A DNA stretch of 36,772 nucleotides. Source: Gemmatimonadota bacterium. Its GTDB lineage: Bacteria > Gemmatimonadota > Gemmatimonadetes > Longimicrobiales > Gaopeijiaceae. The notes beneath the pieces are model-generated. The model had not been told where the DNA came from. It was given only the letters and a program-made list of their open reading frames with translations, and did no database searches. This document shows positions 18,006 to 24,747 of the stretch, piece by piece (positions within the stretch are counted from its first letter, which is position 1; each line of letters begins with the position of its first letter). The DNA lies in the NCBI GenBank assembly GCA_028873845.1, contig JAPPNO010000001.1, positions 10,211 through 46,982 on the forward strand, given 5' to 3'. The position numbers and the translations under genes were made by a program.

Positions 18006-18209
18006 CGCAGAATCACGGGCGACGACCCGTTCTCGCCCCGCAGGCTTGACTACATCCTCTACCGGGACGCTGCCCTCGAGGCCCGGCCGGCGTGCTTCTT
18101 CAACGCGGCGGACATGGCCGCGGACGCCCTCGAGGAGCTGGTGATCCGGGACTCCGACACCGGGCACTCCGATCACCTTCCGCTCGTGGTCGACTTCCGA
18201 GCACGGTGA
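18006..18209 (+). pseudogene. C-terminal stump of an endonuclease/exonuclease/phosphatase gene
   Basis: Reading from 18006, the frame gives RLDYILYRDAALEARPACFF and later DTGHSDHLPLVVDF before a TGA at 18207-18209. This is the classic C-terminus of EEP-superfamily enzymes: RLDYIL is a conserved core strand, and SDHLP supplies the last catalytic Asp-His. Only about 67 residues are open. An in-frame stop lies at 18003-18005, no start codon fits, and the roughly 200 N-terminal residues of the family are absent upstream. It is therefore a 5'-deleted pseudogene, cut at the border of the accessory segment. Confidence 0.65.
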
Positions 18210-18264
18210 GACCCCGGGGCGCCATTCTGGCGTCACGCGGCCGCGGCGGTGGCGGCGGCGGGAG

Positions 18265-18323
18265 TTGACGAGTCTGTAGAATTGGTGATACTTTATAGTA
18301 TCATTCAATACCTTACAGTATCA
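18265..18323 (+). promoter_or_regulatory. tetR promoter with two operator-like palindromes
   Basis: TTGACG (18265-18270) and a -10-like GATACT about 16 bp later fit a promoter. The -10 lies inside TGATACTTTATAGTATCA (18286-18303), a perfect inverted repeat with 7-bp arms and a 4-bp centre. A second, imperfect copy ending in the same AGTATCA occupies 18306-18323, about 20 bp downstream and just before the start codon. This fits autorepression by the TetR protein encoded directly after it. Confidence 0.7.
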
Positions 18324-18326
18324 TAC

Positions 18327-18884
18327 ATGGCGATCGCGACACGGGAACGGATCCTCGAGGCGGCGGGCCGCGCGCTGTCGGTGAGCCCGAACGCCACCGT
18401 CGACGCGGTCGCGGCCGAAGCGCGGGTCGGGCGCGCCACCGTGTTCCGGCACTTCGGGAGCCGCGCCGGACTCCTCCGGGCGCTCGGTCGTCGGGCCGTC
18501 GCCGAGACAGACAGGGCGACACGGGAGGCCACGGTACGGGCCCGTACCGCCACGGAAGCCCTGCGGCTCGTCATGAAGGCCGCTGTCGGCGCAGGCGAGT
18601 CCTTCCGGTTTCTCACCGCGGCACCCGAGCTCTACGACGCCCCGGATACCGTCCAGGCGTACGAACGGCAGCTGGCCGAGCTAGCGGATCTGGTGGAAGC
18701 CTCGAAGCGGGAGGGCTTCATCCGCCCGGATGTCCCCACCGCATGGGCCGTGGCGTGCATCGACGGGCTGATCTGGGCCGCGTGCCGGGCCGTCGGGAGC
18801 GGAGCGGTCGGCCCGGTTCAGGCGGAGGATCTGGTCTGGGACACCCTCGCGGGCGGGCTTTCGGCCCACCCGGCGGGAGGATAG
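18327..18884 (+). CDS. TetR-family transcriptional regulator
   Basis: A 185-residue regulator. The N-terminal helix-turn-helix is clear: TRERILEAAGRAL, then TVDAVAAEARVGRATVFRHFGS at about 24-46, ending in the typical FRHF recognition helix and GLLRAL. The rest is a helical ligand-binding/dimerisation domain that cannot be matched to an effector. The ATG at 18327 is chosen because the two palindromic operator sites lie right before it; an upstream extension would translate the operators. It is followed closely by a small protein and a fatty-acid-hydroxylase-type gene, its likely targets. Confidence 0.9.
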   Translation: MAIATRERILEAAGRALSVSPNATVDAVAAEARVGRATVFRHFGSRAGLLRALGRRAVAETDRATREATVRARTATEALRLVMKAAVGAGESFRFLTAAPELYDAPDTVQAYERQLAELADLVEASKREGFIRPDVPTAWAVACIDGLIWAACRAVGSGAVGPVQAEDLVWDTLAGGLSAHPAGG

Positions 18885-18888
18885 GAGG

Positions 18889-19113
18889 ATGTCGGCGCGA
18901 GAACGGAGCAGGCTCAACTTTCCGATGCAGGTCCTGACGACGGGTGCCATCGTGCTCGCGCTGGCCGGTGCCGCCCGGCTCGCGAGCTCACAGGAGGATT
19001 CCAGGGCGTTCGACGAGGCCGCCGAGGAGACGCGACTCCTCGTGGAAGGCGCAGGCCGGGGAATCGACCGGGCCGGGGAGCCGGGTGACGGTGCCGCGGA
19101 GCACGGGCCATGA
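18889..19113 (+). CDS. Small membrane-anchored or exported protein
   Basis: A 74-residue protein starting 5 bp after the tetR stop, with GGAGG about ten bases before the ATG. A hydrophobic helix at about 14-31 (VLTTGAIVLALAGAARL) could be a signal anchor or signal peptide. The tail is acidic and helical, with no known motif. Its stop overlaps the next gene's start as ATGA, so it is translated together with the hydroxylase-like enzyme. It is unrecognised; an accessory subunit of that enzyme is possible but not shown. Confidence 0.6.
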   Translation: MSARERSRLNFPMQVLTTGAIVLALAGAARLASSQEDSRAFDEAAEETRLLVEGAGRGIDRAGEPGDGAAEHGP

Positions 19114-20000
19114 CGGACGCACTCACGGGAGCGCTCGACTGGGACGCCGTTCTCGGGTGGTTCTACGTACTGAACGACCTGAGTCTCGTCTACGTGATCG
19201 TCCCCTTCTTCTTCGTCGAGCTGATCCGCTATGCGTTCCTCAAGCGCCTCAGCTTCGACGTCATCGGCGACTCGGTGGCGAACGTCATCACCTTCGTCTC
19301 GTTCGTGGCCATCGAGTACGCACTCGGCATTCTCTTCGTCACGAAGCTCTACTTCTGGATTTACGCAAATTTCAGCCTGCCTCACCTCTCGCTGAACTGG
19401 GTCACGATCGTGACGTGCGTCCTGCTTGCTGATCTGGCGTACTACTGGGACCACCGCATGATGCACCGGATCGGCGTCGGATGGGCCACTCACACGGTCC
19501 ATCACAGCTCACCGCACTTCAACATGTCGGTGGCCTACCGGTTCGGGCCTCTCGACGCGGTGTTTCCCCTGCTCTTCTCCTTCCCGATCGTGATGCTCGG
19601 GTATCACCCGATCCTCGTCCTCCTCGCAGAGGTCCTCGTGCAGCAGTTCCAGGCAATCCTCCACACGGAGGTCATCCGCAGGCTGCCGCGGCCGGTCGAG
19701 TACCTCTTCAACACGCCCTCCCATCACAGGGTGCACCACGGCTCGAACCGGCAGTATTGGGACAGGAACTACGCGGGGATGCTGATAATCTGGGACCGGA
19801 TGTTCGGGACCTTCGAACCGGAGGTCGAGCCCGTGGTGTACGGCGTCGACCAGCCGATCAACTCGAACAATCCCGTCACCGTCTTCCTGCACGGGATCCA
19901 GCGCCTGGCCCGCAGTATGCTCCGGACCAGAGGAGTCACAAACAGGCTGCGGCTCCTCGTGAAGCCGCCCGGCTGGAGTCCCTCCGATCAGGGAACGTAG
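19110..20000 (+). CDS. Fatty acid hydroxylase / sterol desaturase superfamily enzyme
   Basis: A 296-residue integral-membrane di-iron enzyme. The histidine boxes are visible: HRMMH (H115-H119), HTVHH (H128-H132), an intermediate H185, and HHRVHH (H205-H210). Several hydrophobic helices occur at about 25-45, 55-80, 95-112 and 150-178. The family uses oxygen to hydroxylate or desaturate lipids such as fatty acids, sterols or carotenoids. It is coupled by a 4-bp overlap to the small protein upstream and lies in the apparent tetR operon, suggesting regulated lipid modification, perhaps in response to a lipid effector bound by TetR. The substrate is unknown. Confidence 0.9.
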   Translation: MTDALTGALDWDAVLGWFYVLNDLSLVYVIVPFFFVELIRYAFLKRLSFDVIGDSVANVITFVSFVAIEYALGILFVTKLYFWIYANFSLPHLSLNWVTIVTCVLLADLAYYWDHRMMHRIGVGWATHTVHHSSPHFNMSVAYRFGPLDAVFPLLFSFPIVMLGYHPILVLLAEVLVQQFQAILHTEVIRRLPRPVEYLFNTPSHHRVHHGSNRQYWDRNYAGMLIIWDRMFGTFEPEVEPVVYGVDQPINSNNPVTVFLHGIQRLARSMLRTRGVTNRLRLLVKPPGWSPSDQGT

Positions 20001-20176
20001 CGCCGGATCGGCGGATCGATCGAATCGTGCCGCGTGCAGCCTGACGAAGACGCCCGGTGATCGCGGGCGCGGCAGTGCCGCCTGCCCGGGTTCTCGCAGG
20101 AGCCGCTGAGGGGAACATATCTTTGAGGGCACGTATCCACAGGCCATCGCACTCCCATACAGACAGGATCCGGGAC

Positions 20177-21034
20177 ATGAGAACCAAGTCCGCTCCGCTC
20201 AACGGTCTACTCCTCACCTGGCTCCTCAGCCTGCCGATCGCGGCCCAGGATCTGGACATGCCCCGCCCGATCGACGGGATCGACACTGTCTGGCTTGAGG
20301 AGATGACGTGGCTGGACGTGAGGGAGGCGCTCGCGGAGGGCAAGACGACGGCGATCGTGCCCACGGGAGGAATCGAGCACAACGGGCCGTACGTCGCGGC
20401 AGGCAAGCACAACTTCGTCCTCTCCGTCACCGCGGAGGCGATCGCCCAGGAACTGGGCAACGCCCTAGTTGCGCCGGTCGTGAAGTTCGTCCCCGAGGGC
20501 GACATCGATGAACCCTCCGGGCACATGCGGTATCACGCGACCCTGAGTGTCAGGGAGGACACCTTCGTGGCCCTCCTGACCGACATCGTGGGGAGCCTTG
20601 CTGCGCACGGCTTCACCGACATCGTCCTGATCGGAGACAGCGGCGGCAACGTCAGCGGGATGCAGACGACAGCAGACACCCTGAACGAGCAATGGATGGG
20701 AAGCCCCGCCCGCGTATATCACATCGCCGAGTACTACCGGGAGGACATGTACAGCTGCGAATACCTGAAGGCCGAACTCGGCATCTTCCAGCAGCCGGAC
20801 AACTGCGTCGCGACCCGGAACGAGTTCCACGACGACTACCACTACTCGTCGATCGTCGCGACGACCGACCCGACCCGGATCCGGGCACAGCAGAGGATGG
20901 ACAGGGGACTGTTCAGCATCAACGGAGTGGACCTCTCTCCCCTCGAGCGGACCATCGCGAACGGCCGGCGCCTCGTCGCCTACCGCGCCGAGATCACCGC
21001 CCGTGCGATAAGGACGGCGATCGGGGAAAACTGA
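20177..21034 (+). CDS. Exported creatininase-family amidohydrolase
   Basis: A 285-residue protein of the creatininase superfamily with an N-terminal signal-like segment (to about IAAQD, residue 25). Family landmarks: VPTGGIEHNGPYVAAGKHN (62-79), which replaces the usual GSxEqHG and LPxGTD metal-site motif; EGDIDEPSGHMRYHATLS (H116, H120); LIGDSGGN (151-158), equivalent to the GNGGN loop; and FHDDYHYSS (217-225). Typical members hydrolyse cyclic amides or formamides with two metal ions. The shifted Glu-His order and Lys-His in place of Thr-Asp suggest altered metal ligation. The ATG at 20177 places the signal peptide at the N-terminus. The 176-bp gap from the hydroxylase gene argues for a separate promoter. 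Confidence 0.82.
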   Translation: MRTKSAPLNGLLLTWLLSLPIAAQDLDMPRPIDGIDTVWLEEMTWLDVREALAEGKTTAIVPTGGIEHNGPYVAAGKHNFVLSVTAEAIAQELGNALVAPVVKFVPEGDIDEPSGHMRYHATLSVREDTFVALLTDIVGSLAAHGFTDIVLIGDSGGNVSGMQTTADTLNEQWMGSPARVYHIAEYYREDMYSCEYLKAELGIFQQPDNCVATRNEFHDDYHYSSIVATTDPTRIRAQQRMDRGLFSINGVDLSPLERTIANGRRLVAYRAEITARAIRTAIGEN

Positions 21035-21624
21035 CCCCGCCGGCTCCGGCAGCAGCGGCCTCCACGCTGCTGTCTGCCAAGCCGATCCTTCCCGATCCCG
21101 ATTCCTACGGCGTGCCCGTTGCGGTAGGTCCTGGCTGCGGGAGGGTCACGGCGCGACGGTGTTGGCCTAGACTCTAGGATCCGGCGGCACGCGGCGGCTG
21201 ACCGGGGGGGGCGCCACCTCGACCACGTCCTCGCCGGGAGTGGACCTGGGCGGGTTCTCGGTGGGTCGCGAGTCGGGCGCGGGGTCCGGCGCAGCGGCTG
21301 GGCGAGCCGCCCGGGCCACCTTCACCTCGACTCCATCCCCTGTCTCGCGGCGGTTGGCGCGTGGCCGCGCCCGTAGGCTCCGCGTTGTACCCGCCGGCGA
21401 CGCTCGGAACACGAGCATCACGTCCCCCGCGCCAGGGCCGACGCTTGCGGGTCCGGCTGCACCCTCGCGGATTCTCCTGGGGAAGCCACCGATTGATTCT
21501 GGTGAACGCCCCGTCGTCTGTACCCGCCGACGGCGTCCGAGAGGTCAATCCTCAAGACCACCGGCTCCGGTCTGCGCGGACCTGACCCGGGTTCCGGTGA
21601 CCGCGAGCATCGGCGCCGAAGCCG
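21035..21624. other. Region of about 590 bp without a convincing gene
   Basis: Several overlapping open frames exist on both strands, all arginine/proline-rich as expected from GC-rich non-coding DNA. A minus-strand frame ending at 21167 has a Pro/Ala/Glu-rich tail that looks slightly protein-like, but it has no ribosome-binding site, no domain and no clean upstream continuation. I see no repeat or RNA gene. Confidence 0.45.
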
Positions 21625-22032
21625 CTATGCCGGCACTTCTGCGGTGACGGTTGCTTGCACGCATGGTGGCGGACAGTGGCGCCCGTTCGGCCAGGTCCTC
21701 TGGTATTCGACGTTCGGGACGTCCGTAACGACCGAACCCGCGACCGTCGTGACCGTGATCGACACGTGTTTCAGGTTCAGCCGGGGGGAATGGATATAAT
21801 GATGGCAGGACGGGCCCCCGTCGCACTCGTAGACGTGGAAGGGTTCCTCCGCGCCCGGCACGTGCAGCTCGACGCTGTAGGGTCCGGTGGGCGGCGAGGT
21901 CAGCCCGACCGTCAAGCCGTTGATACAGCCGATGAGGGTACAGTCGACCGGTGCAAATATCGAGCAGCCGGAGAGCGCACCTAGGCCGAGCGCGACGAGG
22001 AAGAGGGACCGCCTTGGGTCCGGAGTCCGCAT
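21625..22032 (-). CDS. Small cysteine-rich lipoprotein
   Basis: A 135-residue lipoprotein. The signal peptide ends in a lipobox (ALSGC, C23). The mature part is beta-rich (GLTVGLTSPP, YSVELHVPG, VSITVTTVAG) and contains six further cysteines in three close pairs (CTLIGC, CDGGPSC, CPPPC), suggesting disulfide bonds and thus a periplasmic or surface location. I do not recognise the family; an Ig-like fold is plausible. The ATG at 22032 is used; the frame extends 18 bp upstream only through a TTG. It stands alone, and its relation to the island that follows is unclear. Confidence 0.7.
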   Translation of the reverse strand: MRTPDPRRSLFLVALGLGALSGCSIFAPVDCTLIGCINGLTVGLTSPPTGPYSVELHVPGAEEPFHVYECDGGPSCHHYIHSPRLNLKHVSITVTTVAGSVVTDVPNVEYQRTWPNGRHCPPPCVQATVTAEVPA

Positions 22033-22310
22033 GGCACCATCCGATGGCAAGGGTAAGGGGAGGCCATGCAGCTACCCCTCGACTATGGATCCGTGCTGAA
22101 GTCCGGCGGGAACTCACGGATCGATACCGGAGCATGGACACAATCCGTCGACCGGTGAAGGCCGTTGTACTCGAGTTCACCGTCCGTCAAACCGGGGCAG
22201 GTTCAGGCCCGGCAGGATTCCAGATTCTGGAGCCCTACCATCCGGGCTGCATGAGCGCTTGATCTTGGACTCGGATCACACGAGGAGCTGGGACTGATTC
22301 TCTGGTCGCG

Positions 22311-23069
22311 TCACAAGTCGGACATAGTGATCGTCGAATAATGACGATCGGGATCGGCGGCCACTTCGGCCATTCGCTGGATGATGAAGCGGATCGCCTG
22401 CTCAAGGGAGCGGCTCTCTTCTGCGCTGAGTTCCTTCTCCGTGGCATCGGCCTTCCGGGCCTGTGAACCTCCCATTTGACTTGCGAGACGCTGCGCTGTC
22501 CTCAACACGTTCCTCGATATCCGGAATCGATCAGTGGGAGAAACGCCTTCACGCCGAGCTGCTCGTTTCATGACCGTGATGCAGAAATAGGCCATGCTGG
22601 GCAACGGTTCCTCACCTGCCAAATAGCCCAGATAACGAGAACAAGCGCTCTTCACATCGGCCGTGATTGCAAGAGTAACTGTCGGCGGAGCCGGATAGCG
22701 GGTGGCGTGAACCGTCCCGCTGGCCCTCCCAACGGCCACTTCCACGCTCAGGGGCGCCGCCGATGCGGCAACTACACCTGGGGTTGGGTTCCTGTCTTCG
22801 ACATGAGCTCTGTCGAATCTCAGATCAAAGGAACGAGAAACGGGCTGGAGGCGGGCGTAGAACTTCCACCGACGGATAAATGGCTCGACTGCTTCCCGTG
22901 CGGCTTCTTTGGTCGCGTACTGCCCTTTCATGTCAAACCGCGCTTCATTGCCTTCGACCGTCAGGTGGAACGCCTTCTCTTCGTGGTTGAGAGGTTCGGC
23001 GCGACTGTAATCGACGGTAGGCTCTGGCACGAATTTATAGAGCAGCGCCACCACGTACGGATCGTTCAT
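22311..23069 (-). CDS. Unrecognised 252-residue protein divergent from the PLD-helicase operon
   Basis: The protein begins MNDPYVVALLYKFVPEP and has good coding character throughout. No signal peptide or membrane helix is visible. Residues 1-90 contain alternating strands and a segment rich in aromatic and basic residues (RRWKFYARLQPV), and residues 145-252 are strongly helical and charged. A DNA- or RNA-binding role would fit the basic helices but is not demonstrated. It is transcribed away from the operon at 23440-30839. An inverted repeat AGGCAA-CGA-TTGCCT lies 18-32 bp before its start codon and may regulate it. I do not know the family; its location makes it a candidate component or regulator of the neighbouring system. 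Confidence 0.75.
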   Translation of the reverse strand: MNDPYVVALLYKFVPEPTVDYSRAEPLNHEEKAFHLTVEGNEARFDMKGQYATKEAAREAVEPFIRRWKFYARLQPVSRSFDLRFDRAHVEDRNPTPGVVAASAAPLSVEVAVGRASGTVHATRYPAPPTVTLAITADVKSACSRYLGYLAGEEPLPSMAYFCITVMKRAARREGVSPTDRFRISRNVLRTAQRLASQMGGSQARKADATEKELSAEESRSLEQAIRFIIQRMAEVAADPDRHYSTITMSDL

Positions 23070-23439
23070 GAGTAATCACCATGCTTAGGCAACGATTGCC
23101 TCCTCCGTTCATGTTTGTGCTGTCGAGATCTGGAGGCCACTCTTTGGTCGGAATCGTCAAACAGAGAGTTGATGCCGAACCGCGGACGAGGGTCTCCTTG
23201 CCCCGCGGCGAGTTGTCGAAACGGACCGACTCCCCGAGGGTGGATCCGCCGTGCACGGCATGCCCCTCCGGCTCAGGGTGTTACGTTCGGCGGACCCGGC
23301 ATCCTCGAACGGGAGAGCGCGAAGTGAAGATGCGGACACGCGGCTACCGGTATTGGCCCAATCCCCGGCTACGGGTGGGCTGTGAGACGGGCCGGACGGG
23401 GACGCTCCCCGCCACCCCGCAACCCCCTGGATCAACGCC
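23070..23439. promoter_or_regulatory. Divergent promoter region of the island, with inverted repeat
   Basis: A 370-bp gap between two oppositely oriented genes. AGGCAACGATTGCCT at 23087-23101 is a perfect 6-3-6 inverted repeat close to the minus-strand gene start, a likely operator. No clear sigma-70 hexamers were found for the plus-strand operon, and no ribosome-binding site precedes its GTG start at 23440. A short minus-strand frame (23035-23256) overlapping the gene below is not convincing. Confidence 0.5.
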
Positions 23440-24747
23440 GTGTTCCTGACCCTCGAAGACCCGCGGGCCCGCGTGAAGGGTTCCCGCGATCCGCTCGGCC
23501 TTCAGCCGGTCTGGTCGGGGTTCGGACGGCACATCATCGTGAACCTCACCACGGTCACCGACTCACTCCGCGGCTTCACGGTGCTCCTTCTCGGGAGGTA
23601 CTTCGGGGAGCGGCTCCTCAGGGAAGGAAGGATCGAGGAGGAAGAGATCGTCGACGTCTTCCTCCGGGTCGAGCAGGCATGCGCGTATGCACGCTGCCTC
23701 GCCCGGAGGAACAACGGACCGGGGCCGGGCCGCATTCTCGGGATCGAGCGGGTCAGACGGCGCATCTCCGGGCGATCCGGCTTGGTGCGGATCGGCGTCG
23801 ATCCGGGTGCCACGATTCTGGCCGACCAGAAGACCTACGGCCTCTGGGGTCTCTTCTCGGTGTCGGCGAGAGTCTCGAAGCTGCTCCCCAATGGACCGGT
23901 CGGCCTCGGTCCGGAGGCCGCCAAGTTCGTCGAGGGCCACTATCTGCCGCACCTGACCCCGGTGTTCGAGCGCCTTCAGCGCCTGGTCGCGCGGGGGGGC
24001 GAACTCAAGTTGAATCCCCGGTCCCCGGTCCTGACCGCGCTGGGACGCGTTCTCGGTGGACAGCTGTCGGCGGCCGAAAGACGGTTCTACCGCACCTACC
24101 TCTGCGACGGCGAATACTGCGACCACCGTGTGGGGGGGCGGCAGGCGACGTTCCGCCGGCAGCTGGAATCGCACTCCAAACTTGGTGACCCCATCAACCG
24201 CGACGAGCTCGTTTCAATCCGGAGGGCCGTCCTGACCTCCGACCCGGAACTCGCGAGGCACATCGACCGGATCCTCGCGCTGGAGGCCCTCCTCGCGCCG
24301 AGCGAGGTGACCTTCGGATTCCTCCAGACGCGCCACGGCCAAGACCCCGCCGATGTGGCAGCAACGCTCCGCGAGCGCTGGGGGGAAAGCATGCGTCATC
24401 TGGACCCGGACGGGTTTGCAGCCATCCGCGACGAGATCGCCAGGCTGGCGGGTGAGGACATCACGAAGTGTATGGCGGGGGTGCACGAGGCGCTCCTCGT
24501 CGGCGACTACGAGGCGGCGATCCGGCATCTGCTGGGTTGGAACCGGTTCGTCATGACGAACCGCTCCGCCGGCCCGTGGGTGCGGCTGGATGACGGCGAC
24601 GCGCTCGATGTGCGCTACCGCGGCATCGAACGGGAGCTGCCGACGGGGGCGGCGATGCCGTCGCTCTGGCGCAACTCGTACTTCGTCAACGCGCTCAAGG
24701 CGCTGGCGGCCCAGACCGCGGAGACATCAACCGGAGGGGATCCGTGA
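23440..24747 (+). CDS. Unknown 435-residue protein, first gene of the PLD-helicase operon
   Basis: The protein begins at a GTG and carries strongly conserved-looking N-terminal features: RVKGSRDPLGLQPVWSGFGR, then VNLTTVTDSLRGFTVLLLGRY (about 12-54). It continues as a largely helical, Arg/Glu-rich protein. A CDGEYCDH segment near 227-234 could bind metal, but only two cysteines and one histidine are close together. I do not recognise the family and see no nuclease, ATPase or methyltransferase motif. Its stop overlaps the start of the PLD gene as GTGA (24744-24747), so the two are translationally coupled. It may be the sensor or scaffold of the system; that is inferred only from its position. 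Confidence 0.85.
   Translation: MFLTLEDPRARVKGSRDPLGLQPVWSGFGRHIIVNLTTVTDSLRGFTVLLLGRYFGERLLREGRIEEEEIVDVFLRVEQACAYARCLARRNNGPGPGRILGIERVRRRISGRSGLVRIGVDPGATILADQKTYGLWGLFSVSARVSKLLPNGPVGLGPEAAKFVEGHYLPHLTPVFERLQRLVARGGELKLNPRSPVLTALGRVLGGQLSAAERRFYRTYLCDGEYCDHRVGGRQATFRRQLESHSKLGDPINRDELVSIRRAVLTSDPELARHIDRILALEALLAPSEVTFGFLQTRHGQDPADVAATLRERWGESMRHLDPDGFAAIRDEIARLAGEDITKCMAGVHEALLVGDYEAAIRHLLGWNRFVMTNRSAGPWVRLDDGDALDVRYRGIERELPTGAAMPSLWRNSYFVNALKALAAQTAETSTGGDP

Noticed and set aside
21167-21548. Overlapping minus-strand frames with a Pro/Ala-rich tail
   Set aside because: The composition is that of GC-rich non-coding sequence; there is no start signal, domain or partner.
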